Shown: positions 1-7,339 of the stretch, piece by piece
Numbering within the stretch: position 1 is the first letter of the stretch
Layout: every line of letters starts with the position of its first letter
Assembly: GCA_017936265.1 (NCBI GenBank)
Contig: JAGBFX010000042.1
Location: 1-51,284, forward strand
From: Bacteroidaceae bacterium
Lineage (GTDB): Bacteria > Bacteroidota > Bacteroidia > Bacteroidales > Bacteroidaceae
DNA length: 51,284 nt
Direction: 5' to 3'
Program-made: the position numbers and the translations under genes
Notes under the pieces: model-generated
Told to the model about the DNA's origin: nothing
What the model saw: only the letters and a program-made list of their open reading frames with translations
The model's database searches: none

Positions 1-51
1 AATGTATTGTTGTTTATTTCAGATAATTAAGATATAGGTCAAAATAGATTT

Positions 52-91
52 AGTTTAGTCCATTGGCTATATACCCAAAACGGACTAAACT
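52..91. repeat. Inverted repeat in the left-edge gene-free stretch
   Basis: A perfect 10-base arm (AGTTTAGTCC, 52-61) is repeated in inverse at 82-91, with a 20-base loop. I see no gene in 1-260. The hairpin may be the 3' end or terminator of a gene to the left of the window, but it lacks a clean U-tract, so its role is open. Confidence 0.4.
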
Positions 92-182
92 TATTTTCGC
101 TTGGGCAGCACTCAAAAAAGATGCTGACGAAAAGAAAAAGACGCTCATTCTTCTTTTTTCGCCAGCGTTTATCTTAAAAATT

Positions 183-217
183 CAAAAAAATACACCCAAC
201 CTTGATTTTTGGGTGTA
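183..217 (-). terminator. Second (distal) terminator hairpin after tRNA-Ser
   Basis: A 9-bp perfect stem (191-199 with 209-217, arm TACACCCAA) is followed on the minus strand by a run of T (the A-run at 183-190). It lies just downstream of the first tRNA-Ser terminator. It could also stop transcription coming from the left. Confidence 0.6.
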
Positions 218-258
218 AAAAAGGGTGCAAATCTCCTAACTACTTGATTTACACCCTT
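217..258 (-). terminator. Rho-independent terminator of tRNA-Ser
   Basis: A 13-base inverted repeat with one mismatch (221-233 with 246-258) begins 5 bases after the tRNA 3' end. On the minus strand it is followed by six T (plus-strand A-run 217-222). This is the expected form of an intrinsic terminator. Confidence 0.7.
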
Positions 259-263
259 TACTG

Positions 264-348
264 CGGAGAGGGAGGGATTCGAACCCCCGGTACCTCTCAG
301 TACGTCGGTTTTCAAGACCGGTGCAATCGACCACTCTGCCACCTCTCC
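264..348 (-). tRNA. tRNA-Ser, anticodon TGA
   Basis: On the minus strand the 5' end reads GGAGAGGTGGC and the acceptor closes with CTCTCC plus discriminator G. The anticodon loop CTTGAAA gives anticodon TGA (reads UCA and related codons). The long variable arm and the T-arm GGTTCGAATCC are present, as expected for a class II serine tRNA of about 85 nt. The 3' CCA is not encoded. Confidence 0.95.
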
Positions 349-396
349 TAAGGTTTTTTGTTGTCAAGAAATGTGGTCCTTTCTTTTTTGACGTTG

Positions 397-427
397 CAAA
401 GGTATATCAAAAAAGTTAACTGTGCAA
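397..427 (-). promoter_or_regulatory. Promoter of tRNA-Ser
   Basis: The minus strand carries TACCTTTG (397-404), a perfect Bacteroidetes -7 element, with TTG 20 bases upstream (425-427) as the -33 element. It is the same -7 octamer used by tRNA-Leu and the rRNA operon in this window. Confidence 0.7.
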
Positions 428-601
428 GAGAATGACGGAAAAAGTTGAAAATAATTTTATTTTTACTTCTTTTACTCTTTTCCCCTCTTCTGCCTTCAAT
501 GTCTAATGATGCTATGCGTGGCTTTTGGATGCTGATGGGGTAATTGTGGGTTCTCTACAGTTGTGGTTGCCGTAGTTCAGTCGGCTTTTGAATGGGAACT
601 C

Positions 602-633
602 TTTTCGTGTGATTGCCTTTTTTGTTAACTTTG
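602..633 (+). promoter_or_regulatory. Promoter of the TauE/SafE permease gene
   Basis: TAACTTTG at 626-633 matches the -7 consensus TAnnTTTG, with a T-rich -33 region near 602-606. The implied transcription start near 640 rules out an in-frame ATG at 588 and supports ATG 660 as the start codon. Confidence 0.55.
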
Positions 634-659
634 CACTGGTCAAATACGGCTTTTTGGCT

Positions 660-1388
660 ATGGCGGGGATTCTTCTGATACTTTTTGCCCTGTCGGCATG
701 TGCAGGTTTCGTGCAGCGTGTGTCGGGGTTCGGATTCGGAATATTCATAATGATGTTCCTCCCGTATATTATGCCCTCCTATAATGAGGCAGTGGCTCTT
801 TCGGGTATTCTGTCGGGGTGTACTGCTATGCTTATTGTGGTGCGCAACCGGCACTATATACAATGGCGGGCAATACCTGTGGTGCTGTTGTCAAATGTCG
901 CGGTCTCCTATTTTGTAATAATGTATATGGGTGCGGTCGACGGCCTTGTCCTGCGGCGTTGTCTGGGAGTGGCTCTTATGCTTGTCTCGCTCTATTTCAT
1001 TTTCTTTGAGGGTAGGGCAAGGATGCTTTTCAGTTCCCGTTGGTCGCAGGCGACAGTGGGTGCCTTGAGCGGTCTCATGGGCTCGATGTTCGCAATGCCG
1101 GGCCCTCCGGTGGTGCTTTACGGGGTAAGCGTTATAAAGGATAAGCGTGCGTATATGGCGACCATGCAGACTTTCTGGTTGCTGTTCAATGTGGCGTATC
1201 TTTACTTCAGGTCGGGGCGCGGCTATTACACTGCCGATACTCCTCTTTGTCTGTGTGCGGGAATTGCCGGTGTCTTTCTCGGAATATATGTCGGCGCAAA
1301 GGTCTTCGGTATGATAAATAAAGGTCTGTTAAAAAAAGTTATATATGTTTTTATGCTTTTAAGTGGCCTTGTGGCGCTTCTGAAGTGA
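660..1388 (+). CDS. TauE/SafE (TSUP) family membrane permease
   Basis: A polytopic inner-membrane protein of about 242 residues, nearly all hydrophobic helices, with the glycine-rich turn GFVQRVSGFGFG close to the N-terminus. That turn is typical of the first repeat of TSUP permeases; a related turn (GSMFAMPGPPVV) begins the second half, giving the family's internal duplication. Members export or take up small organic and sulfur anions such as sulfite, sulfoacetate or taurine; the substrate here cannot be read. ATG 660 is preferred over an in-frame ATG at 588 because a good promoter lies between them and the family normally starts about ten residues before the first turn. It stands alone: a tRNA on the opposite strand to its left, and pflB with its own promoter 155 bases to its right. 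Confidence 0.85.
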   Translation: MAGILLILFALSACAGFVQRVSGFGFGIFIMMFLPYIMPSYNEAVALSGILSGCTAMLIVVRNRHYIQWRAIPVVLLSNVAVSYFVIMYMGAVDGLVLRRCLGVALMLVSLYFIFFEGRARMLFSSRWSQATVGALSGLMGSMFAMPGPPVVLYGVSVIKDKRAYMATMQTFWLLFNVAYLYFRSGRGYYTADTPLCLCAGIAGVFLGIYVGAKVFGMINKGLLKKVIYVFMLLSGLVALLK

Positions 1389-1445
1389 GAATTTATTGTA
1401 ATAATTCAAAAAATGAAATGAATTCAAAAAATATACTGCTTTTTA

Positions 1446-1478
1446 TAATGTGGTATATTTCTTTTTTTATTATCTTCG
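1446..1478 (+). promoter_or_regulatory. Probable pflB promoter
   Basis: TATCTTCG at 1471-1478 is one base off the TAnnTTTG consensus, in an AT-rich stretch (1389-1480). The start site would be near 1486, giving a 5' UTR of about 58 bases. The -33 element is not clear. Confidence 0.4.
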
Positions 1479-1543
1479 CACACAGAAACGTGAGAGCGTT
1501 TTATTAGTGATTTGAAGTACATTCTAAATATAGGTAAAAAACT

Positions 1544-3772
1544 ATGGAAAAGAAACTTGAATTTAAAGAGGGTTTGTGGTGTACTGAGATTAACGTAGGT
1601 AACTTTGTACACGAGAACATCACTCCATATGAGGGCGATGCTTCTTTCCTCGTAGGTCCCACTGAGAGAACTAAAGCAGTTTGGAACGTTTGCCTCAAGG
1701 CTCTCGAAGAGGAGCGCGCAAACAACGGTGTACGCTCTTTGGACAATGTGACTGTTTCTACAATCACATCACACAAGGCCGGCTATATTGACAAGGAGAA
1801 CGAGCTTATCGTTGGTCTTCAGACCGATGAGCTCCTCAGACGTGCCATCAAGCCTTTCGGTGGCATCAAGGTTGTCGAGAAGGCTTGCCGCGAGAATGGT
1901 ATCGAGGTTGATGAGAAGGTAAAGGATATCTTCTATCACTATCGCAAGACCCACAACGACGGTGTGTTCGATGCTTATACCGAGGAAATCCGTATGTACC
2001 GTTCTTTGGGCTTCCTGACCGGTCTGCCCGATAACTATGCACGTGGCCGTATAATCGGTGACTACCGTCGTCTTGCTCTCTATGGTATTGACCGCCTTAT
2101 CGAGGCAAAGAAGGCCGACCTCAAGCGTCTTCTCAGCCCTATGACAGAGCATACAATCCGTCTGCGCGAGGAGGTATCTGAGCAGATTAAGGCTCTCAAC
2201 GAGATTAAGGTAATGGGTGAGTACTATGGTCTTGACCTCTCTCGTCCTGCTACAAGCGCTCAGGAGGCAGTTCAGTGGACATACATGGCATATCTTGCTG
2301 CCGTTAAGGAGCAGGACGGTGCTGCAATGTCACTCGGTAACGTATCTTCATTCCTTGATGTATATATCCAGTATGACCTCGATCACGGCAACATTGACGA
2401 GACATTCGCACAGGAGCTCATCGACCAGTTCGTAATCAAGCTCCGCATGGTTCGCCACTTGCGTATGCAGTCTTACAATGACCTCTTTGCAGGTGACCCT
2501 ACATGGGTGACAGAGGCTATCGGCGGTCGCTTCAACGACGGTCGTACAAAGGTTACAAAGACTTCATTCCGCTTCTTGCAGACTCTTTACAACCTCGGCC
2601 CCTCGCCAGAGCCTAACATGACTGTTCTGTGGAGTCCTGAACTTCCCGAGGGCTTCAAGGAGTACTGCGCAAAGGTATCTATCGATACTTCTTCAATCCA
2701 GTACGAGAACGATACATTGATGCGTGAGGTTCGCGAGTGCGATGACTACGGTATCGCATGCTGCGTATCTTATCAGGCTATCGGTCGTCAGATCCAGTTC
2801 TTCGGTGCACGTTGTAACTTCGCAAAGGCTCTCTTGCTTGCTATCAACGGCGGACGTTGCGAGAACACCGGTACTGTAGTAGTTAAGGATATCCCTGTTC
2901 TTGAGGGCGACGTTCTCGACTATGAGGAGGTACTCAAGAACTACAAGAAGGTGCTCATCGAGATTGCACGCGTTTACAACGACTCAATGAACATCATCCA
3001 CTACATGCACGACAAGTACTACTATGAGAAGGCTCAGATGGCATTCATCGATACCGATCCTTCAATCAACCTTGCATATGGTGTTGCAGGTCTCTCTATC
3101 GCAATCGACTCTCTGTCGGCTATCAAGTACGGTAAGGTAACTGTTAAGCGCAACGAGCTCGGCCTCACAGAGTCTTTCGACATCGAGAATGAGTTCCCAT
3201 GCTTCGGTAACGATGATGACCGCGTTGACCACCTCGGTATCGACTTGGTATACTTCTTCACAGAGGAACTCAAGAAGCACCCGGTATACAAGAACGCACA
3301 GCCTACATTGTCACTCCTTACCATTACTTCTAACGTGATGTACGGTAAGAAGACAGGTGCTACTCCTGACGGCCGTGCCAAGGGTGTCGCTTTCGCTCCA
3401 GGTGCTAACCCAATGCACGGACGCGACAAGAACGGTGCTGTAGCATCACTCAGCTCTGTTGCAAAGCTCCGCTACCGCGACTCACAGGACGGTATCAGTA
3501 ACACATTCTCTATCATTCCAAAGTCTCTTGGTGTTGACAATGAGACACGTATCGAGAACCTCGTTACTCTGATGGACGGTTACTTCACAAAGGGTGCTCA
3601 TCACCTGAACGTGAACGTACTGAACCGCGAGATGCTTATGGATGCTATGGAGCACCCCGAGAAGTATCCGCAGTTGACTATCCGTGTATCTGGTTACGCA
3701 GTTAACTTCATCAAGCTGAGCCGCGAGCATCAGTTGGAGGTTATCTCACGTTCTTTCCACGAGCGCATGTAA
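1544..3772 (+). CDS. pflB: Formate C-acetyltransferase (pyruvate formate-lyase)
   Basis: A cytoplasmic glycyl-radical enzyme that converts pyruvate and CoA to acetyl-CoA and formate during fermentation. It is 742 residues long, normal for the family. The active-site cysteine pair is at residues 406-407 (GIACCVSYQ). The radical glycine is near residue 717 in the C-terminal loop (RVSGYAVNF). The N-terminal PFL domain and C-terminal Gly-radical domain are both intact. Codon use is strongly biased, as in the ribosomal-protein genes of this window, which suggests very high expression. The activase gene pflA follows after 276 bases holding a terminator-like hairpin and a repeat array. The pflA neighbour and the length make PFL much more likely than a glycerol or choline-type glycyl-radical enzyme. 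Confidence 0.97.
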   Translation: MEKKLEFKEGLWCTEINVGNFVHENITPYEGDASFLVGPTERTKAVWNVCLKALEEERANNGVRSLDNVTVSTITSHKAGYIDKENELIVGLQTDELLRRAIKPFGGIKVVEKACRENGIEVDEKVKDIFYHYRKTHNDGVFDAYTEEIRMYRSLGFLTGLPDNYARGRIIGDYRRLALYGIDRLIEAKKADLKRLLSPMTEHTIRLREEVSEQIKALNEIKVMGEYYGLDLSRPATSAQEAVQWTYMAYLAAVKEQDGAAMSLGNVSSFLDVYIQYDLDHGNIDETFAQELIDQFVIKLRMVRHLRMQSYNDLFAGDPTWVTEAIGGRFNDGRTKVTKTSFRFLQTLYNLGPSPEPNMTVLWSPELPEGFKEYCAKVSIDTSSIQYENDTLMREVRECDDYGIACCVSYQAIGRQIQFFGARCNFAKALLLAINGGRCENTGTVVVKDIPVLEGDVLDYEEVLKNYKKVLIEIARVYNDSMNIIHYMHDKYYYEKAQMAFIDTDPSINLAYGVAGLSIAIDSLSAIKYGKVTVKRNELGLTESFDIENEFPCFGNDDDRVDHLGIDLVYFFTEELKKHPVYKNAQPTLSLLTITSNVMYGKKTGATPDGRAKGVAFAPGANPMHGRDKNGAVASLSSVAKLRYRDSQDGISNTFSIIPKSLGVDNETRIENLVTLMDGYFTKGAHHLNVNVLNREMLMDAMEHPEKYPQLTIRVSGYAVNFIKLSREHQLEVISRSFHERM

Positions 3773-3790
3773 TAATCGATATGCTTTGAT

Positions 3791-3825
3791 AAAAATAGGC
3801 TGGCTCACAAGGTCGGCCTATTTTT
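3791..3825 (+). terminator. Terminator after pflB
   Basis: AAAAATAGGC (3791-3800) pairs with GCCTATTTTT (3816-3825), a 10-bp stem ending in five T. It lies 19 bases after the pflB stop codon and probably separates most pflB transcripts from pflA. Confidence 0.65.
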
Positions 3826-3890
3826 AACCCATAAAGCTTTAAGATTGCGTGAATATAAGGTCTCTAATGACCCAAAAGCGCAAGGTCAAT

Positions 3891-4038
3891 CGTTAAACGT
3901 TACACATTACACATTAAACATTAAACATTAAACACCCGCAGGGCGGGCCGACCCCGCCCTACAGTACCTATGTTGTAAACAACATTAAACGTTACACGTT
4001 ACACATTCAACATTAAACATTCAACATTCAACGTTACA
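3891..4038. repeat. Phased heptamer array flanking a GC-rich hairpin
   Basis: Two runs of tandem 7-base units in perfect register: six units at 3891-3932 and eight at 3983-4038. Units are CATTAAA, CATTCAA, CATTACA, CGTTACA and CGTTAAA (consensus CRTTMMA). Between the runs is an 8-bp GC-only-but-ends hairpin, AGGGCGGG at 3940-3947 with CCCGCCCT at 3953-3960 and loop CCGAC, then a 6-bp hairpin ATGTTG/CAACAT at 3970-3985. The array ends 10 bases before the pflA start codon. I think similar heptamer strings occur in intergenic DNA of other Bacteroidales, but that is recollection. Confidence 0.9.
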
Positions 4039-4048
4039 CTTTTTCAAT

Positions 4049-4780
4049 ATGAAAATCAGAGTACATTCATACGAGTCTCTCGGTACTTTCGACGGTCCGG
4101 GGTTGCGTCTTGTGGTCTTTCTGCAGGGATGTAACTTCCGCTGCCTCTACTGTGCAAATCCCGATACTATCGACCCCAAGGGCGAGAGCAAGGAGACTGA
4201 CATTGAGGATATCGTGCGTATGGCGATGAACGAGAAGCCTTTCTTCGGCAAGCGTGGCGGTGTTACCTTCAGCGGCGGTGAGCCTACATTCCAGGCAAAG
4301 GCGCTTGTTCCGCTGGTGAAGCGCCTGAAGGAGCAAGGCATCCATGTGTGCCTCGATACCAACGGCAGCATATGGAACAGCGATGTCGAGGAGCTGCTGT
4401 CGCTCGTTGATCTGGTGATGCTCGATATAAAGCAGTTTAACCCCGAGCGTCATACAATACTTACCGAGCGCCAGAACAAGCAGACTCTCGCAACGGCGAA
4501 GTGGCTGCAGGAGAATGGTCATCCGTTCTGGATACGCTACGTGCTCGTGCAGGGATACAGCGCGTTCGAAGAGGATATACGTGCGCTTGGAGAGCATTTC
4601 AGGGATTATGATATGATTAAGCGCGTCGAGGTGTTGCCTTATCACACTCTGGGTGCGCACAAGTATGAACCGCTGGGCATGGAGTATAAGCTCAAGGGTG
4701 TAAAGGAGAACACTCCCGAACAGCTTGATGAGGCAAGAAAACTGTTCGATGAGTATTTCGACTGTGTTTACGTCAACTGA
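4049..4780 (+). CDS. pflA: Pyruvate formate-lyase activating enzyme (radical SAM)
   Basis: A cytoplasmic radical-SAM enzyme that abstracts a hydrogen from the PFL glycine to create the glycyl radical. The [4Fe-4S] motif CX3CX2C is visible as GCNFRCLYC near residue 30, and the SAM-binding glycine motif SGGEP follows near residue 76. At 243 residues it is a short PflA without the extra ferredoxin insert found in activases of other glycyl-radical enzymes, which supports pairing with pflB upstream. It begins 10 bases after the heptamer array and its stop codon overlaps the ATG of the acetyltransferase (ATGA), so those two are translationally coupled. Confidence 0.95.
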   Translation: MKIRVHSYESLGTFDGPGLRLVVFLQGCNFRCLYCANPDTIDPKGESKETDIEDIVRMAMNEKPFFGKRGGVTFSGGEPTFQAKALVPLVKRLKEQGIHVCLDTNGSIWNSDVEELLSLVDLVMLDIKQFNPERHTILTERQNKQTLATAKWLQENGHPFWIRYVLVQGYSAFEEDIRALGEHFRDYDMIKRVEVLPYHTLGAHKYEPLGMEYKLKGVKENTPEQLDEARKLFDEYFDCVYVN

Positions 4781-5340
4781 TGAAGACAATGAAGGAAATC
4801 ATGGCTTCGGGACAGCTGTATGACGCAAACTATGACCCTGAACTGATTGAGCAGCGCTCAAAGTGCAAGGCTCTATGCCAGGAGTTCAACACTCTGCCCT
4901 ATGATGCTGCTGACAGAAAGATGGAACTGCTCAGACGTATTGTGGGTTCTACTCCGCAGAATTTCGTTATCGAGCCCTCTTTCTGGTGCGATTATGGCTA
5001 TAACATCGCGCTGGGCGAGAATTTCTATGCAAACCACAATCTCGTTATCCTTGATGCTGCACCTGTGACATTCGGCAAGAATGTGTTCGTGGCGCCCAAC
5101 TGCTGCTTCACGACTGCGGGGCATCCGCTTGAGGTGGAACTGCGTAACAAAGGACTGGAGTATGCGCGTCCCATTACTGTAGGGGATAATGTCTGGATTG
5201 GCGCCGGTGTCACTGTGTTGCCCGGAGTTACAATAGGTGACAATGTTACCATCGGGGCCGGCAGCCTGGTAAACAGGGATATCCCGTCGGGATGTGTGGC
5301 GGTGGGGGTGCCGTGCAGGGTAATAAGACAAGAATCATAA
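4780..5340 (+). CDS. Maltose/galactoside-type sugar O-acetyltransferase
   Basis: A cytoplasmic acetyl-CoA-dependent transferase of the left-handed beta-helix family. An N-terminal Mac segment (residues 1-60, with GQLYDANYDPEL) precedes the hexapeptide repeats (about 70-186), visible as runs such as ITVGDNVWIGAGVTV and TIGDNVTIGAG. The catalytic histidine is probably in TAGHPLE, near residue 113. The 186-residue length matches Maa/LacA enzymes, which acetylate maltose, glucose or galactosides, perhaps as detoxification; the true acceptor is unknown. Its ATG overlaps the pflA stop codon and a strong terminator follows directly, so it is the end of the pflA operon. Why it is coupled to pflA is not obvious. 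Confidence 0.88.
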   Translation: MKTMKEIMASGQLYDANYDPELIEQRSKCKALCQEFNTLPYDAADRKMELLRRIVGSTPQNFVIEPSFWCDYGYNIALGENFYANHNLVILDAAPVTFGKNVFVAPNCCFTTAGHPLEVELRNKGLEYARPITVGDNVWIGAGVTVLPGVTIGDNVTIGAGSLVNRDIPSGCVAVGVPCRVIRQES

Positions 5341-5385
5341 AAGAAGAATGGAGTTGCAGCGTTGCTGCAGCTCCATTCTTCTTTT
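5339..5385. terminator. Bidirectional terminator between convergent genes
   Basis: A 22-bp stem with one G-U wobble (5339-5360 with 5364-5385) and a 3-base loop GTT. The arms begin with AAAA and end with TTTT, so it can work in both directions. It serves the acetyltransferase (plus) and the DUF2147 gene (minus, stop codon at 5395). Confidence 0.85.
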
Positions 5386-5394
5386 ATAATGTTG

Positions 5395-5850
5395 TTACTT
5401 TATCTTTTTCCAATAAACGGTCTTGCCTATGCCCCAGATGTTGCCGTACACTTCAAGTGTCTTTGAGTCCTTGAACTCGATGTCTACATCGTATATCTTG
5501 CCGCTTGATGGGTCATAAATCTCGGCGTCGCCCCACTCGTTGTCATCGGCATCATACTTCAGGCCTTTGATGATTACGACCTTGTCAAGGTCTACGTTGC
5601 GCAGGTTCTTGTCCTTGTTCTTTACATCCTTGCGCTTGTTGCCGTTCTCGTCCAAGGCATTTGCTACCCAGAATACCTGGGCTGTGTATGTGCCGTCTGC
5701 AGCCTTTGATATCCTGATTTTGCTGTCGCCGGTCTTCTTTGCGTACAGGTACTCGCCGATGATGTTGTCTCCCTTTGAATTCATGTCCTGTGCGAATGAT
5801 GCTACCGAAAAGAGCATAGCGCACATGAGTGTGAAGATAATCCTTTTCAT
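5395..5850 (-). CDS. DUF2147-type secreted protein
   Basis: A small exported protein of 151 residues. An N-terminal signal peptide (MKRIIFTLMCAMLFSVASFA, cleaved before QDMN) is followed by a lipocalin-like beta-rich domain. It carries the DUF2147 hallmarks GEYLY at the start, an IxIxKxxDGTYTAQVFW strand, a lysine-rich linker, and VYGNIWGIGKTVYWKK at the end. Family members lie in the periplasm and their function is unknown. An in-frame ATG nine bases upstream (5859) is possible, but 5850 gives a clean signal peptide. A -7 element (5881-5888) lies 30 bases upstream with a long perfect palindrome behind it, so it is probably a single-gene unit. Confidence 0.8.
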   Translation of the reverse strand: MKRIIFTLMCAMLFSVASFAQDMNSKGDNIIGEYLYAKKTGDSKIRISKAADGTYTAQVFWVANALDENGNKRKDVKNKDKNLRNVDLDKVVIIKGLKYDADDNEWGDAEIYDPSSGKIYDVDIEFKDSKTLEVYGNIWGIGKTVYWKKIK

Positions 5851-5880
5851 TTTATACAAGTTTGTCCGTTAAATCTGTAC

Positions 5881-5928
5881 AAAAATAGTACAATTAGAGC
5901 ACATATCATTGTAATATGTGCTCTAATT
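5881..5928 (-). promoter_or_regulatory. Promoter of the DUF2147 gene with a 15-bp palindrome
   Basis: The minus strand has TATTTTTG (5881-5888), a perfect -7 element. Directly upstream is a perfect 15-bp inverted repeat (5892-5906 with 5914-5928, arm AATTAGAGCACATAT, 7-base loop) centred near the -33 position. It may be an operator, or the terminator of the metal permease gene that ends at 5988; the following U-tract is poor for a terminator. Confidence 0.55.
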
Positions 5929-5987
5929 TGATAAAAATTGCACATTTTTAAATATTTGTGCAGTTTTTGAAATGTGTTTGGTCGTTT

Positions 5988-7250
5988 TTACCCTCTTTCT
6001 TCGGGGATATATCTGTAACCAAGGGAATTGATGGTCGCGATGACTTTGTCGCTGTCAATCTCCTCTCCCTTGAGATATGCAACCCCTTCGGTAAGTTCGA
6101 CGCGTACATCCTCTACACCATCGAGCTGCCTGAGGCTCTTCTCGACATTCTCCCTGCAGTGGTTGCACATCATGCCTTCTATCCTGAACATCTTCTCCTT
6201 GCTGCATGAACAGCCGTCGTCGTGGCGGCAGCTGCACCCTCCCTTTCTGCGGAACTTTAGGATGAAGGCAACTGCAAGCAGGGCGATGAAGATGATGCTT
6301 GATGCCGTCTGCCACCAGGGGGCACCCTCGGCGTGACAACACCCTCCGTTCTGCAGTGCTGCAGTTCCGGTGAACCAATCGGCAGGCAGGGCGTAGTCAA
6401 TGAAAAGGCCGAATCCCATAGCTCCTGCTATTATGGTGATGAGGTATATGATGAGAGGCTTGCGTCCGAGGACCTTGTTTATGACAAGAATCGCTGCCAT
6501 GTTGGTGGCGGGTCCGGCCATGAGCAACACAAGGGCGGCGCCGGGGGAAAGGCCTTTGAGCATCAGAGCGGCTGCAATGGGTATCGAGCCTGTCGCGCAC
6601 AGGTACATGGGAGTGGCTAATGCGAGTATTATGAGCATACTCAGTATCGGGTAGCCGCTGAACTGTGAGAAAAATCCTTCGGGTACGGCGACTGTAATTA
6701 TCGCCGCTATGATGAGTCCTATGACAATCCATTTGCCGATATCCTGCAGCATCTCTATGAAACCATAACGCAGAGTGCCTATGCACTTCTGCCAGAACCC
6801 TTTCTTCTTCTCATCGTGCTGCGGCGCGTTGCTTTCAGCCGCATCATCCTCGCACCAGCGGTTGACTGCCCATCCTCCTGCCAGTGCCGTAACAAGTGCC
6901 ACAAGAGGACGTATCACGGCAAACGGTATGCCAAGCAGTGATGCGGTTGCCAGAATGGAGTCGACACCTGTTTGTGGCGTTGATATGAGGAACGACACCG
7001 TAGCGCCCTTTGACGCTCCCTCGCGGCGTATCGATGCTGCCGTGGGGATTACTCCGCATGAGCAGAGCGGCAGGGGGATGCCGAACATCGCAGCCCAGAA
7101 TACGGAACGGAAATTGTTGCCTGAGAGCTTGTCGGCATATATCCTGCGGGGTACGAACTCATGAAGCACTCCTGCGATGAGAAAACCGAAAAGCAGGTAT
7201 GGGGTCATCTCGTTGAGCAGGTCTATAAGGGGGTAGATATACTCTTTCAT
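5988..7250 (-). CDS. Metal permease (ArsP/YraQ, DUF318 type) fused to an HMA domain
   Basis: A 420-residue inner-membrane protein. Residues 1-340 form a permease of about eight to ten helices with conserved CSCGVIPTA and the matching second-half turn LCATGSIPIAAAL, as in the SO_0444/YraQ/ArsP permeases that efflux metal or metalloid compounds. A cysteine-rich cytoplasmic linker follows (GGCSCRHDDGCSCS, with NGGCCH before the last helix). Residues about 350-420 are a heavy-metal-associated domain with the metal-binding GMMCNHC motif. A linked HMA domain suggests thiophilic metal delivery to the permease, with copper or zinc most likely; arsenic species cannot be excluded. The gene appears single. 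An inverted repeat overlaps its promoter, so metal-responsive repression is plausible. Confidence 0.85.
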   Translation of the reverse strand: MKEYIYPLIDLLNEMTPYLLFGFLIAGVLHEFVPRRIYADKLSGNNFRSVFWAAMFGIPLPLCSCGVIPTAASIRREGASKGATVSFLISTPQTGVDSILATASLLGIPFAVIRPLVALVTALAGGWAVNRWCEDDAAESNAPQHDEKKKGFWQKCIGTLRYGFIEMLQDIGKWIVIGLIIAAIITVAVPEGFFSQFSGYPILSMLIILALATPMYLCATGSIPIAAALMLKGLSPGAALVLLMAGPATNMAAILVINKVLGRKPLIIYLITIIAGAMGFGLFIDYALPADWFTGTAALQNGGCCHAEGAPWWQTASSIIFIALLAVAFILKFRRKGGCSCRHDDGCSCSKEKMFRIEGMMCNHCRENVEKSLRQLDGVEDVRVELTEGVAYLKGEEIDSDKVIATINSLGYRYIPEERG

Positions 7251-7259
7251 AATATAAAA

Positions 7260-7288
7260 ATCTTTGCACTGTTAACAATGCAAAGATA
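7260..7288 (-). promoter_or_regulatory. Promoter with overlapping dyad, metal permease gene
   Basis: A 9-bp perfect inverted repeat, ATCTTTGCA (7260-7268) with TGCAAAGAT (7279-7287) and 10-base spacer, overlaps the minus-strand -7 element TATCTTTG (7281-7288) and the expected transcription start. The -33 region is poor. This arrangement fits a repressor operator, or a 5' mRNA hairpin just upstream of the start codon at 7250. Confidence 0.5.
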
Positions 7289-7339
7289 ATGATTTTATAT
7301 TAATGCTCCTCTAATGCTTTGTTGCTAAAAACAGCTGCA

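Noticed and set aside
588-659. N-terminal extension of the TauE/SafE permease (ATG at 588)
   Set aside because: A perfect -7 element at 626-633 lies inside it, and the family begins near residue 25 of this longer frame.
3891-4038. CRISPR array at the heptamer repeats
   Set aside because: Units are 7 bases and contiguous with no spacers, and no cas genes are present.
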